Made by a program: the position numbers and the translations under genes. Shown one piece after another: positions 16,936 to 27,920 of a stretch of DNA of 64,000 bases. A model generated the notes under the pieces. That model saw only the letters and a program-made list of their open reading frames with translations, was not told where the DNA came from and made no database searches. Every line of letters begins with the position of its first letter. The first letter of the stretch is position 1. The stretch comes from CAWBOY01 sp963790585 (lineage in GTDB: Bacteria; Planctomycetota; Planctomycetia; Gemmatales; Gemmataceae): positions 434,001 to 498,000 of the forward strand of contig CAWBOY010000003.1 in the NCBI GenBank assembly GCA_963790585.1, written 5' to 3'.

Positions 16936-18829
16936 ATGATCATGCGTTTAGCACTTTCGATCTGTCTGTTACTTTCTGCGTCTCCCCTGCGCAGCCGAGC
17001 CGATCGAATTGAACGCGGATCTTACGGAGGCACCGCGGCGACTTTTCAAGGCGACGCTCAAGATTCCGGCCAAATCTGGAGCGTTGACCTTGCATTATCC
17101 AAAGTGGATTCAAGGTGAGCATCAACCGAACGGGCCGATTATTGACCTTTCCGGCTTGAAATTCTCATCCGGCAGTAAGCCTATCGTCTGGAAGCGTGAC
17201 GATGTGGAGCTTTACGACTTTCACTGTGTCGTGCCCGAGGGAGCCAACGAGGTGTCGGTCTCTCTCGAATATCTCGTGCCGGGAGATAAGGGCGGGTTCG
17301 GCGCTGGCCCGGCGGCTACCGCCAAACTCGCTATCCTCAATTGGTATTTGCTCACTCTGTATCCCCTGGAAAAAGGACAACATGTCCGTGACATCCAGGT
17401 GAAGGCTAGCCTGAAGCTTCCGTCGGGCTGGAAGTCTGGCACGGCGTTACCGATCGAGTCGACTCGTGGAGAGTTCACTCACTACAAGACAGTCTCGTTG
17501 GAGAAGTTTCTCGATTCCCCGGTTCTCTGCGGGCTGCATTTTCGCGAGATACCGATCGGCCCAAAGGACGGACCGCCGCACTTCCTCACTCTGGCTTGCG
17601 ATAGCGAGGCCGGCCTACAGGTCGATGAAAAATGGCTAACGGCCTATAGCAGATTGGTGGAGGAGGCTGGAGCGCTTTTCGGCGCCCGGCACTACGAGTC
17701 GTACCGTTTCTTGGTCTCGCTCACCGACCAGTTTGGTCACAATGCCATCGAACACCATGAATGCAGCGATAACCGGATGCCCGAGCGGATGTTTCTCGAC
17801 GAAGTCCAACGCAAGTTGCATCCCGCCTGGGTGCTGCCGCACGAATACGTCCATTCCTGGAACGGCAAATTCCGCCGACCCGCGGGGTTAGCAACTTCCA
17901 ATTACCAGGATCCGATGAAAACACGGCTTCTCTGGGTCTATGAGGGGCTGACCGAATACTACGGCTATGTTCTCGCGGTTCGTAGTGGGCTCTGGGCCAA
18001 GGAACGCGCCCTGGACAACTGGGCGGAACTGGCCGAGTGGGCTGGAAACCAAAAGGGTCGAGCCTGGCGCCCTCTGGAGGACACTGCCACGGCCGGCCAT
18101 TTGTACAACGCGCGAAGTGAATGGTCGCGCCGCCGCCGGTCGGTCGATTTTTATGACGAAGGGGCCCTTGTTTGGCTCGACGCCGACACGCTCATCCGCG
18201 AAAAGACCAAAGGTGCGAAGAGCCTGGACGATTTCTGCAAGGCGTTTCATGGCGGCGGCAATGGTAAACCTGGAGTGAAACCCTACGAGTTCGAGGATAT
18301 CGTGAAAGGACTGAATGACGTCGTCGAGCACGATTGGAAAGCGTTTCTCGAACGACGCTTGCATACCACGAGCGAAACGGCGCCGCTCGACGGCATCACG
18401 CGCGGCGGTTGGAAAGTGACCATGAAAAAGGAGCCGAGCGACCTGACCAAAGCCACCGAAGGCGACCGAAAGTCGCTGAACCTCACATCGTCTATTGGGT
18501 TACTCTTGGCGTCCGATGGCAAGGTGATCGACGTGGTACCTGGCTCGCCAGCGGACAAGGCTGGCATCGGGCCACACATGAAAATCATCGCCGCCGATGG
18601 CCGACGATTCGACGGAGAACGCTTAACCGCGGCGGTCGCCGCGATGGAAAACGGCGCGGCAAAGCTCGAATTACTTGTGGAAAACGGCGATTTCTTTACC
18701 ACCCACCGTATCGACTACGCGGGCGGCGCGAGATACCCGCACTTGCTGCGAGACGAAAAGAAGCCCGATCTGATCGGAGCGATCTTCAAGCCGCGGCGCA
18801 TGGAGCCGGCGTCGTCGGAATCGCGATGA
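16936..18829 (+). CDS. M61 family metallopeptidase with PDZ domain, frameshifted in the signal peptide
   Basis: A signal peptide starts at the ATG at 16936 ('MIMRLALSICLLLSASP') and the mature protein follows in another frame ('CAAEPIELNADLTEAPRRLF'). Removing one C from the CCCC run at 16984-16987 joins them, and the span is one base over a multiple of three. The rest, about 606 residues, is a glycyl-aminopeptidase-type M61 protein: zinc-binding 'LPHEYVHSW' (HExxH), the distal Glu in 'LWVYEGLTEYYGY', and a C-terminal PDZ domain ('GKVIDVVPGSPADKAGIG'). It should be a periplasmic aminopeptidase. The catalytic residues are intact, so the shift is more likely a sequence error than inactivation. 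Confidence 0.87.
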
Positions 18830-19050
18830 TCCGTGAAGCGCTCGAGGAAGCGAAACTTGGCATCGATTCCGCGCAAAAGCAAGGTGCCGCCGCCGAAGCG
18901 AGTGTCGATTTGCGCTTGCCCAAGTCTTGGAAGGCGAATGAAGTCGGGATACACTCTGACATAAGGCGACCGCTCCTTGCTTTGGCTTTAGATGCCCGCT
19001 GGCACAAGCCTTTACCTCCAAAAGAGCGGTCGTGTTTTTCAGAAGCGTGA
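18826..19050 (+). CDS. Small ORF overlapping the M61 stop
   Basis: An ATG at 18826 overlaps the M61 TGA in an ATGA arrangement and opens 74 codons. The first about 45 residues are plausible protein ('REALEEAKLGIDSAQKQGAAAEASVDL'), but the last 30 run through an inverted repeat (CGACCGCTC near 18968 and GAGCGGTCG near 19025), so the C-terminus, and perhaps the gene, may not be real. No family recognised. Confidence 0.3.
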   Translation: MIREALEEAKLGIDSAQKQGAAAEASVDLRLPKSWKANEVGIHSDIRRPLLALALDARWHKPLPPKERSCFSEA

Positions 19051-19160
19051 GAAATGCGGGCTAGTTAAGCCCCCTACCGCTTTCTTGCTAGTCGCAACCC
19101 TCGTCACGTGGTAAGCTGTCTTTAGAGCTTCCCTCCCGCCGGCTCGACAGGACATCCGCC

Positions 19161-20496
19161 ATGCAAGACCGCCAAATGCGTTGTTCACGTCGCAAGTTTC
19201 TTGCGGCCTCAGCTGCGGCCCTATCGCTGGCAGGCGGCGCCGACGCCGACGGCGCGACGGCGGAAACGAATCTATCGCGCTCCAGGCCCAAAGCGCCATC
19301 CACCAAGGGCCGCAAACCAATTGCGGTTATCACGACAGTCTATCGCCCCCTGTCTCATTCGTATCACATCGCCGGTAGATTCCTGCATGGCTACGCCCGT
19401 GGCGATAAGTTGCATGTCCCTAACTTTTATGTGCATTCGCTCTGCGTCGAGCAGAGCCCGGAGAACGATTTATCGCGCGAAGTGGGCCGCGAATTCGGCG
19501 CTCGCGTCACGAAATCGATCAGCGATGCCCTGCTCCAAGACGGCAAGCTCGCGGTTGATGGAGTGCTGCTGATCGGCGAGCATGGCAATTATCCGCGTAA
19601 TGACAAGGGTCAAATCCTCTATCCGCGTTACGAAATGATGGAGCAAATCGTCGCCGCCTTTCGGAAGGCGGGACGGAGCGTACCGGTATTCAATGACAAG
19701 CATTTGTCCTACACGGTCGCCAAAGCCCGGACAATGGCTGGCTGGGCGCACGAGCTGAAGTTCCCGCTCATGGCGGGATCGAGCCTCCCCGTCACCTGGC
19801 GGCGGCCGGAACTCGAGCTGAAGCTCGACACGCCGATCGAGGATGGCCTGGTCGCCGGCTATGGGCCGATCGAGGTCTATGGCTTTCACGCGCTCGAAGC
19901 CCTGCAAGTCATGATGGAACGCCGCAAGGGCGGCGAGACCGGGATCAAGGCGGTAACGTGCTTGACCGGCAAAGAAGTTTGGAAAGCTGGCGATGAAGGC
20001 AAATGGAGCTGGGATCTGCTCGACGCCGCCCTGGCACGCAGCGAGACGGTTAACCCAGGCGACATCCGCAAGAATGTCGGCGGGATGCCGGTCCAGAGTA
20101 TGCCGGCCACGCCCGCGATCGCGTTTTTGATCGAATATCGTGACGGCACGCGCGGCACGGTGCTACTGCTGAACGGCCATATTCAGGACTTCTGCTTCGC
20201 CGCCAAGGTCAAGGGCGAGACAAAAACTCCTTCTTGTATGTTTTACCTGCCCCCTCCGCCCGGCGCCCGCTATTTCGACGCCCAGGTTGCCAACATCGAA
20301 AAACTGCTGGAGACGCGGCATTCGCCGTATCCGGTCGATCGCACCATCCTCACCACAGGCGCGCTGGATACGCGCGATGGAAAGCAACCATCGTCGCGGC
20401 CAGCGCGTCGAGACGCCGGAGTTGGAGCTGCGTTACGCGGCCCCACTCGACAGCGGCTTCTTACGCGGCAGCCTCACGGCCGAGGGCGGAGTCTGA
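19161..20496 (+). CDS. Tat-exported protein of unknown function, frameshifted near its end
   Basis: Begins with a twin-arginine signal ('CSRRKFLAASAAALSLAGG'). About 400 residues follow in one frame, with 'IAVITTVYRPLSHSYHIAGRFLHGY' and 'LLIGEHGNYPRNDKGQILYPRY', which I do not link to a named family. Near 20369 the frame breaks: 'TILTTGALD' should continue as 'AMESNHRRGQRVETPELEL' in the next frame, reaching a TGA at 20494-20496 that overlaps the ATG of the next gene. Read without the correction, the gene falsely fuses to that membrane protein. The span is one base over a multiple of three. The protein should be folded before export and act in the periplasm. Confidence 0.7.
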
Positions 20497-20951
20497 TGCG
20501 CACCACGCGCCGTTTTCTCGTCCTCGTCGGGCTCCTGTTCTGGATCGGCGGCTTCACCTTTTATGCCGGCGTCGTCGTGCCGATCGGCCGGCATGTGCTG
20601 AGCCAACAACTCGATCTACAAGGCCATATCACCTCGGCCGTAACGAATTGGCTCAACATCTCGGGATCGATCACACTCACACTGATCCTCTGGGACCTGC
20701 TCTCCGGCTCCGCCGCCGAGACCGGCCGCTGGCGCGTGCGCGGCCTCTGCTGGCTCGTCATGGCGCTAACGCTCGGCGTCCTGGTGTGGCTGCATGTCCG
20801 TTTGGATGGGGTGTTTTTGGGGTCCGGAATGGAAATGGACTGGAAATCATTTCGTCCACTGCATCGGATCTATCTCTGGGTTAGCACAGCTCAATGGGGG
20901 GCGGCGTTGGTGTATTTGTGGTTGAGTGTGAAGGAGTGGAGTCGGCTCTAG
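20496..20951 (+). CDS. Four-helix membrane protein
   Basis: 151 residues, ATG at 20496 overlapping the preceding TGA (TGATG), which implies translational coupling. Four hydrophobic segments are visible: 'FLVLVGLLFWIGGFTFYAGVVV', 'WLNISGSITLTLILWDLLSG', 'GLCWLVMALTLGVLVWLHV' and 'IYLWVSTAQWGAALVYLWLSV'. The size and topology resemble small DUF4149-like membrane proteins, but I cannot assign it. It probably works with, or is simply co-expressed with, the Tat-exported protein upstream. Confidence 0.65.
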   Translation: MRTTRRFLVLVGLLFWIGGFTFYAGVVVPIGRHVLSQQLDLQGHITSAVTNWLNISGSITLTLILWDLLSGSAAETGRWRVRGLCWLVMALTLGVLVWLHVRLDGVFLGSGMEMDWKSFRPLHRIYLWVSTAQWGAALVYLWLSVKEWSRL

Positions 20952-21073
20952 CTGGTATCTTGGCGAGCCGGGAGCACGTCTTCAAGAGCCGGGAGCGTAA
21001 GCGACCGGAGAGCATTACACTCGCTCAGATTTTCTCCGGTCGCTTACGCTCCCGGCTCGCCAAAATACCAGCT
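20950..21073. repeat. Palindromic repeat B (complete copy)
   Basis: The arms 20986-21011 (GAGCCGGGAGCGTAAGCGAC, then CGGAGA) and 21033-21058 are perfect 26-bp inverted repeats. An outer arm at 20950-20975, carrying TTGGCGAGCCGGGAGC, also pairs with 21055-21073, so the left arm is partly duplicated. A fragment of the same element lies at 31652-31675. Confidence 0.8.
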
Positions 21074-21127
21074 TTGCTACGGAGTGAGTGGAGTCGGCTT
21101 TCGCCCCAATAGCCGCGAAATACCGCC

Positions 21128-22808
21128 CTAAAACGTCATCTGCCGATACCGCTCGACACGCCGCATCAGGCGAACCCGGACCACATCCGTCTGCCGCCAC
21201 AGGAATCGCAACCAATCGGCAATCTGCTCACTGCTCACCGTCTCTTCTTGAGGCAAGAACAGGGCCAGCGTCCCGCCCTCCGCCGCGGCATGGAGTGGCC
21301 CAGCGCCATGGCCTTGGCTTTTCACAGCCGCCGTCGGCGTCCACGGTGTTAGGCCCGCCGCTTGATCGGCGCCGAGTGACATATCCTTGTCACCGACGTC
21401 GAAGGTAGCGGGTGCATCGAGGCAGGTTTCCAGGGGCGTGCCGCGGCCGTCTTGGCGCAGCACCTCGCGGATGCGCAGCGGCAAGCGCCGAGCGAGATCG
21501 AGCGATTCCGCATTGGCGGTGATCGCGTGGCCTGTCAGCGTCTGGACGGCGGCGTCGAGGCCCACGGGAGCGATAACCAGGCGCGCACGGTCGAGAAGGA
21601 AACCCTTGCTCAAGGCGGCGTCGGTCTTCCGCAGATAGGCGCACTTTTGCAAACCGGCACTCAGGGCCAGACGCACCAGGCTCGGAAGCTTCTTGTCGAG
21701 AAGAATCGCGGGGTCATTCGCTCCCGGCTCACGAAGCAGACGGGGCAGATGGATGCCGACCGTGAGCAGCGTCGCCGGGTGGCGCCGGTCGATTGCCTCG
21801 GCGAGCGGCACGGCTCGGCGAGGTCGATCGAAACTAAAGGCCAGCGGCGCACCTTCGAGAGCAAGCCGGGCAATTCGCTGGAGGCGTTCGCGTGGGCCGG
21901 GCGCGGCCACGAAATCATTGGCCGCAAGATGCCAGTCGATTCGCAGATGGTTCGCATCGACTTCGCCAGAACACAAAGCCGACAAAAGACGGTCCGCTAA
22001 GTCTGCTAAACACTCAGGCGTCGGCGCGGCGGGCCGGGCCGGAAACAGCGGTCCGCCGGCCAAATCGCCGATCTCTTGAGGCGGGTCGGCACTATTGAGG
22101 TTTACGACGCATCTCAACCGGGTCAGGCGTAGACCGAGATCCAGGTCGCGGCTAAAGGAATCGATCGCCGCCGCCCCAGAGTCCGATCGTGACAACAAAT
22201 GGTCCGGGCTATCAAGGGCGACGAATCGCGCCACCGAGCCGCGCACCTGGGCCAAGGATTCTACAATCCCTTGTCCATGCGTGAGGCCCGCGAGCGTCGA
22301 ACCCTCCAATTCACCGGGCGATGCCAGCGCGGTCAAGGTAATGAGCCCATCCCCATGAGCGGCGGCTAGATCACGGGCATAAACGGTCCGCAATGTGTAC
22401 TGTCGCGCACATTCCCATCTGGCATCTTCGAGCGTCGTGTCCGCGGGCAGTCGAATCAGCCAATCCGGCTTTGCCGCATCGAGAGATGCTTGCGGTTGTT
22501 TGGCGTCGCTGACTTGTTTCTTTGAGCGCGGATGGCGCAGCGTAGGCTTCGGCCAACGCAGGTTGGCCAAGCTCGCGGACGACCTTGACCACTAGCTCAG
22601 CGATCTCTGTCGTCGGCACTCGATCGCCCTGTTCGACGCTCAGGAAATGGACGACGCCGTCGGTCAACTCTCGGGCCAGAAACGCATCGGGCTGGCCCAG
22701 GCTTTCCGTGGCAGCGAATAGCGATCGGCTAATCGTGTCCGCGTCGAATGGAACCTGGCTGCCGTCGCGCTTGGTCACCCATGTCGGCGGGAGAGCGTCG
22801 CTGGTCAT
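21128..22808 (-). CDS. ATP-cone domain protein, frameshifted
   Basis: Starts at the ATG at 22808 with AAGGA upstream. Residues about 10-95 form an ATP-cone ('VTKRDGSQVPFDADTISRSLFAA', then 'VPTTEIAELVVKVVRELGQPALAEAYA'), the nucleotide-sensing domain of ribonucleotide reductases and NrdR. The rest follows in another frame from about 22520 and runs about 460 residues to 21128. Part of it ('VYARDLAAAHGDGLITLTALASP') faintly recalls the start of anaerobic ribonucleotide reductases, but I see neither the catalytic cysteines nor a C-terminal glycyl-radical 'RVxGY' motif. It may be a catalytically dead, regulatory relative. The span is one base over a multiple of three. Confidence 0.7.
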
Positions 22809-22856
22809 GGAAGTCCTTTCCATTGGGTGTCAAAAATGGAAAATCACGATGGCGTA

Positions 22857-24523
22857 TCACGGCTCACGTCGTAGCGCGTAAATCAGGAGCGCGACCAACG
22901 GAATCAACGCCGCGCCAGAAAGGGCGAGGACGAACCAGGCCGCAACGTAGCCAGGCTTCATTTGAAACAGCAGATACTCAGACCACTCAGACCCTTGCAC
23001 CATAGCAATGCAGGCGTTCACAATCAGGATCGAACAGACCCCCAGCGCGGCGACCAGCAAAATGACGACCATCTTTGCGAGCATAAACAAAACATTACGC
23101 CCGATGGCCTGAATATCCGCTGGGTTGCCGCTCACCATGCGAAATGGGAACAGCAGAAACAAGATATTTTCGAGAGCGAGCAGGAGAAAATTTGTCGGGA
23201 AGGTGAAGAGCATAAATACAAACAAACTGTGCCCCGGCTTGGGAAGAACCAACTGGCACGTCAGCATGATGACGCATTGAATCAAGCTGAGGAGTACCAC
23301 CGGAGCCAACACTTGACCGACGCTCACCCGCCACGCGGCGAGCGGCAAGGTCTTGAGGTACGACATCCGATCGATGTCGCCGCGAAAATCAAAGGGGATC
23401 ATGGTCGTGACGATGAACGACATGCCCAGCAAGAGGCAGCCAACCAAGAATGCCGGTTCTTCTGCCTCGCGATTCATGTAGGCCGCCATCAACGGGCCAA
23501 TGAGGAAGGTCACCATAAACACGAGGGCGACCACCGATTTGACCCAGTCATGCAAGGCGCCGTTGAGCTGCCGCCACAATATCGGGCCGATCCCGCCCAT
23601 CCGCGGAAACATCGGCAAGCTGAAGCGAGCTTGCTTTTCCTTCTTTTTCCCGGGTGTGTCGTCCGCCTGCGCCAAGCCGCGGAGCCGTTGAAGCCGCGCG
23701 TAGAGTCTCGCGCTGTTCGTCGCTGAGGTTTCAAAGTAGTCGGCATCTAGCCAGAAAATCGCTCCGAGAAGGGCAATCAGGAGAGCGACGCACAACGCGC
23801 TATAGAAAGCGAGCGCGGCGAAGTCGCCTTTGTCGACGAGAAACACGTGAAAAAACCAGCGAAACGGCGTCGACGCTCGTTGCCACGCGGGAGAGCGCAG
23901 GAGATCATAAAGCCCATCGCGAAACGAGCCGCTATAGACATCGGGCTGCCAATACGCCACGAGGGCGACCAATGCGACCAGCCCCGCCACGAGCACGATC
24001 CGTCGAGCTTGCGTATAAAATCGCACACCGACGCTTACGGCCACCTGTTGCACGACGATGGCGAAAAACTGCGCGAACAGCAAAATCAATAAGAGGCCCA
24101 GGTACGCGGCCAGCAGCCAACGCGAATACAACTGCGTCATCAGCAAGAAAATCAGCGACGTCGGCAACGTTGCCAAAAACTGGGAAAGCAACTTATACGA
24201 GAGCAATTGCCGCCGACTGACCGGCGCTGGGAATAGAAAGCTAATCTCGACGGGAGTGAAGATCAGCGCATGTTCTCCGGAACTCAACAGGCAGTTGAGC
24301 ATGCAATAGCCGACGAGATAGGTTGGGCCGAACATCAGGATGACAGAGGGATCCACGACCCCGCCGCCGACGCGCGGTAGCAAGAGAAACTGGGCCATCC
24401 AGCCGGCGAAGATCAAGAGGCTAAACAGGCCGAGCAGCACCCTTTCACGGTCTTGAGGCTACGGCCGACATAGCGAAACCAGCCCACAACCTGAAGTCGA
24501 ATCAGCAGGAGGAGCGGGCTCAT
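22857..24523 (-). CDS. ABC exporter permease, frameshifted near its start
   Basis: The start ATG at 24523 overlaps the TGA of the ATPase gene (ATGA). 'LLLLIRLQVVGWFRYVGRSL' is followed, after a one-base shift in the GAAAGGG run near 24450, by 'VLLGLFSLLIFAGWMAQFLLL' and about 520 more residues. There are ten or more hydrophobic segments, in two sets separated by a central soluble stretch ('DTPGKKKEKQARFSLP'), as in the large putative ABC exporter family (PF16962-like). It would form the channel for the adjacent ATPase; the substrate is unknown. The span lacks one base to be a multiple of three. Confidence 0.8.
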
Positions 24524-25282
24524 GGCGCGGCTCCTTTGTCATCTGGGACCACTTCGACGGCGGCACCGGTGAGGCGCAGAAACAAGTCTTCGAGCGTCTC
24601 TTGCCGGCCGTTGACGTTTAGCTCAGCGCGTAGGTCCGTCAGCCGACCATTGCGGACCAGTCGGCCATGATGCAGGATCAGGATCGTCGTACAAAGATCT
24701 TCAAAGAGAGAGAGGAGATGAGAGCTGACCATAATGGCCGCCCCAGCGGCGGCATGTTCACGAATCAGATCCTTCATGGTGCGAATGCCGAGCGGGTCAA
24801 GGCCGGTGAGCGGCTCATCAAAAAGGATCACGGCGGGCTGATGCAAATAGCCGCAGCCGATAGCGACTTTTTGCCTCATGCCGCGCGACAGCTCGGAAGC
24901 CAGGGCCGCACGTTTCGGCGTCAGTTCGAGCCGGTCGAGCAATTGCTCCGCGCGGCTCCCAATCGGCGACGCGATAGACCGCGGCGACAAAGCGGAAATG
25001 CTCCCAGACCGTGAGCCGATCGAACAGGGGCGGCTCATCGGGCACATAAGTAAGATTCGATTTGGCGGCGACCGGGTCGCGGACGATGTCGTGACCTGCG
25101 ATCAAGAGCCGCCCTTGCGTCGGCCTCAGAATACCAGCCAGCGCACGCAGTGTGGTGGTCTTGCCGGCGCCGTTTGGGCCGATCAGCCCCATGATCTCGC
25201 CCGGCTCCACGCGGAACGACAGCCCATCGACCGCGACGAAATCGCCATAGGTCTTGTGATAGTCCTCGACAACAATCGACAC
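24520..25282 (-). CDS. ABC transporter ATPase, frameshifted
   Basis: About 253 residues. First part: Walker A 'GPNGAGKTTTLRALAG' and the Q-loop region 'LTYVPDEPPLFDRLTVWEHF'. Second part, in the next frame after a GGG run near 24962: signature 'ELSRGMRQKVAIG', Walker B 'AVILFDEPLTGLDP' and the switch His in 'IMVSSHLLSL'. All catalytic motifs are intact once the single extra base is ignored. It is of the drug/antibiotic exporter type and overlaps the permease gene by four bases, so the two form one exporter operon. Confidence 0.88.
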
Positions 25283-25460
25283 GCGATCTCCTCGGCAAAG
25301 ACCCCAGCGATGCGAATGGGCACGGTATTATTCTATAAGGAACGCGGAATGCGACAGATGAGGCATATTGAATATATAAAAGATCGCAATAACGACAAAA
25401 ATCGCTTCTCTCTTGTATTCTTGCCTGATCCGCGTAATCTGCGAAATCTGGAAATGGACA

Positions 25461-25541
25461 AGCCGCGCACGAAGCGCAGTGGAGTCAGTGGGTATCCTGG
25501 CCATACAAACCCGCTTACTCCGCTGCGCTTTGTGCGCGGCT
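25461..25541. repeat. Palindromic repeat F
   Basis: AGCCGCGCACGAAGCGCAGT...GGAGT at 25461-25485 is the reverse complement of 25517-25541 with two mismatches in 25. It lies between the ABC operon and argA, which are divergently arranged, and occupies most of the gap that would hold their promoters. Confidence 0.7.
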
Positions 25542-25572
25542 CATCGAGCCGAATAGGAGACACGCTCACGCC

Positions 25573-26880
25573 ATGCTTCGATTGACGGATCTGCGCGAGA
25601 TCTTGCGCTATGTGCCGCGCTTTCGCGATCGCCTCTTCGTCATCGCCCTGAATGGGGCGATCGTCGAGGATGAGAACTTTCGCAATCTGTTGCTGGACAT
25701 CGCCCTGTTGCGCAGCCTGAGCATTCGTGTCGCCCTGGTGCATGGAGCGGCCCATCAGATTCAACGGCTGGCAACTCAGCTTGGACAGACGCCGTCGGAC
25801 CTCGAAGGATCCGGCGTGACCGACGCGGCGACGTTGCAGCTCGCGCTGACGGCGGCCAATCGCGTGAGCCATGAATTGCTCGAAGGGCTGTCGGCCACCG
25901 ATCTACGCGGGGCCGTCGGCAATGTCCTAGTCGCCCATCCCGCCGGGATTCTTCAGGGTGTCGATCATCAATTCACCGGACGCATCGAGCGCGTCGACAC
26001 GACGCTTTTGCTCTCGTTGCTCGAGCATGACATCATCCCGATCATCGCACCAATCGGCTGCGACGGTGAAGGGCATTCCTATCGCCTCAATTCCGACGCG
26101 GTCGCCGTCGAGGTGGCACGGGCGCTCCAGGCCGTCAAACTAATCTACCTCACCACCTTTGAGGGCGTCCATGTTACGCGGACCGCGCCTGGCGCCGGGC
26201 CGGAGATCGAGTTGTTGCGGCAGCTATCCGTTGAGGAGGGGGAGCAGATCCTCAAGAAGTATCGCGGCGAGCTGCCCCCGCCGTTACTGTCCAAGTTAGA
26301 ACACGGCGTTCGTGCGGCGAAGGATGGCGTGCCGCGCGTTCATATCATCGATGGCCGGGTCGAAGAAGGTCTGCTGGCCGAGGTCTTTTCCAACGAAGGG
26401 ATCGGCACGCTGATCCACGCCAACGAATATCAGGCTATCCGCCGGGCCCACAAGAAAGATGTGCGCAGCATTCTCAAGCTCATTCAGTCTGGCGTCTCCA
26501 ACGATGAATTGGTGAAGCGCACGCGCGGCGACATCGAGCGGCAAATCGAAGATTTCTATGTCTTCGAGGTCGATCGCAATCCTGTGGCCTGCGTCGCCGT
26601 CCACTTCTATCCGCTGGAACTGAAAGCTGAGATGGCCTGCGTCTGCGTCGACGACCACCATGAGAATCAAGGGATCGGCGCCAAGCTGATGCAATACGCC
26701 GAAACGATAGCCCGCAGCGGCGGCGCGACGGAATTGTTTTGCCTGTCGACACAGGCATTCAATTACTTCCAACAAAAAGGCGGCTTCGTGGCAGGGACGC
26801 CGGAAGATCTACCCCCATCACGCCGCGAACGCTACGACCGGAGCGGCCGGCATTCGTTGGTGTTGGTGAAAAAGTTGTAG
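25573..26880 (+). CDS. argA: N-acetylglutamate synthase (amino-acid N-acetyltransferase)
   Basis: 435 residues with the two-domain architecture of ArgA. Residues about 1-275 are an amino-acid-kinase fold ('FVIALNGAIVEDENFRNLLLDIALL', 'RVALVHGAAHQI', 'DIIPIIAPIGCDGEG', 'YRLNSDAVAVEVARAL'); residues about 285-435 are a GNAT acetyltransferase ('MACVCVDDHHENQGIGAKLM' is the acetyl-CoA loop, and 'LSTQAFNYFQQKGG' the usual end). It makes N-acetylglutamate from glutamate and acetyl-CoA, the first step of arginine synthesis. In known ArgA proteins the kinase-like domain binds arginine for feedback control. No other arginine gene is nearby. The frame is intact. Confidence 0.9.
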   Translation: MLRLTDLREILRYVPRFRDRLFVIALNGAIVEDENFRNLLLDIALLRSLSIRVALVHGAAHQIQRLATQLGQTPSDLEGSGVTDAATLQLALTAANRVSHELLEGLSATDLRGAVGNVLVAHPAGILQGVDHQFTGRIERVDTTLLLSLLEHDIIPIIAPIGCDGEGHSYRLNSDAVAVEVARALQAVKLIYLTTFEGVHVTRTAPGAGPEIELLRQLSVEEGEQILKKYRGELPPPLLSKLEHGVRAAKDGVPRVHIIDGRVEEGLLAEVFSNEGIGTLIHANEYQAIRRAHKKDVRSILKLIQSGVSNDELVKRTRGDIERQIEDFYVFEVDRNPVACVAVHFYPLELKAEMACVCVDDHHENQGIGAKLMQYAETIARSGGATELFCLSTQAFNYFQQKGGFVAGTPEDLPPSRRERYDRSGRHSLVLVKKL

Positions 26881-26889
26881 GGTGGACGA

Positions 26890-26912
26890 ACCGAGCCTGA
26901 AGCGTCAGCGAA
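26890..26912. repeat. Fragment of palindromic repeat A
   Basis: GAGCCTGAAGCGTCAGCGAAGGG downstream of argA matches one arm of the repeat A elements at 30109-30172 and 35185-35260 with one difference. No second arm is visible here. Confidence 0.55.
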
Positions 26913-26951
26913 GGGCACCGGACCACTTCATCGATCGAGCCAGAATCATCC

Positions 26952-27803
26952 TCATGGCGTCGAGAGCAAATCCTGCCAAGATGCTGAGCCTAAAATCGCC
27001 TCCACAAGGCGATCGAGGCGATCGAGATCCTTGATTGCTTTCAACGTTGCGACCGTTTTTTCGTCCGCTGGTCCAAATCGCTGTTGCCCCTGGCGGAGAA
27101 GCACGCGCTGGAACGTCCGGAGATCTCCTTCTTCAAGAATCAGTTCATACGCGGAAGATTCATGCATGACTTTTACTCCATCATAAATCGATCCCAGGCG
27201 GTCGCGGTGAATCCGCAGACCTGTCAAAATGAAAGCAGCCGTCATCAAACGAGCGGCTTGCGCGGGATTGCATTCCGCGGCCAAACGACGATCGATCTCC
27301 CGCACAACATCACGCATGGCATCAGTGATCGGCTGGTCCGTCGGCAGCTGGCACAATGGCGCCAACGGTAGTAAGCTCACGCCGCCGCGCAAGAATGTCT
27401 CGACCGGCTGCTGCCACATGCGAACCACATCATACCTGAAATCTACTCCACTGTTGCCGCTCGCGTAAGACAACTTCCCGTCAATTCCGTCTGAGTCCGC
27501 TTTGGGGCGAAGCAAAATGAGAATGGTGCGAACGGGCACGCCGAAGCGGAAGTTCAACGCCGCACTATAGAGATGACACCGTCTGGCAACATCGGCATCC
27601 GGACCCGACTGAAAATTGAGATCCGCGATTTCCTGCAGCGGTTCACCAAAACCGATGGCCACGTCGGTTGCGGCGGAAAGGGTCGAGAGATCGATATTGA
27701 GCCGAACCGCCGGTTGCGTTAGCGGCAAGCCAAACGCGGGGACGAAATCCTCGGGCTGGGGCGAGAGGATTTCCTTCACCGTGGCGTCGAATGGCAGGGA
27801 CAT
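26952..27803 (-). CDS. Rpn-type (PD-(D/E)XK) nuclease-like protein
   Basis: 283 residues. The stretch 'LNFQSGPDADVARRCHLYSAALNFRFGVPVRTILILLRPKAD' has the E/D-x-Q and hydrophobic-strand pattern of the Rpn/YhgA-like PD-(D/E)XK nucleases that are abundant in planctomycetes and cyanobacteria, although the canonical acidic residue before the Q is replaced by Asn-Phe-Gln here ('DLNFQSG'). A helical C-terminal part ends in 'LDRLDRLVEAILG', usual for the family. Members are linked to recombination or mobile elements. Whether this copy is catalytic is doubtful. Confidence 0.6.
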   Translation of the reverse strand: MSLPFDATVKEILSPQPEDFVPAFGLPLTQPAVRLNIDLSTLSAATDVAIGFGEPLQEIADLNFQSGPDADVARRCHLYSAALNFRFGVPVRTILILLRPKADSDGIDGKLSYASGNSGVDFRYDVVRMWQQPVETFLRGGVSLLPLAPLCQLPTDQPITDAMRDVVREIDRRLAAECNPAQAARLMTAAFILTGLRIHRDRLGSIYDGVKVMHESSAYELILEEGDLRTFQRVLLRQGQQRFGPADEKTVATLKAIKDLDRLDRLVEAILGSASWQDLLSTP

Positions 27804-27920
27804 TCATAAGGCTCCGTTATTCCACAAAGGCGATTCGTCCCTACCGCTTATTCACTTCGGCGAGGCCATACCGCCGGAGAATATGCGAAAGCACGGCTTT
27901 CCGAATCGACCCCGTGAGGC

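Noticed and set aside
19161..20951. A 596-residue fusion of a Tat-exported protein and a membrane protein
   Set aside because: The joining stretch has unlikely composition, and correcting one base near 20369 gives a normal end at 20496 that overlaps a separate start codon.
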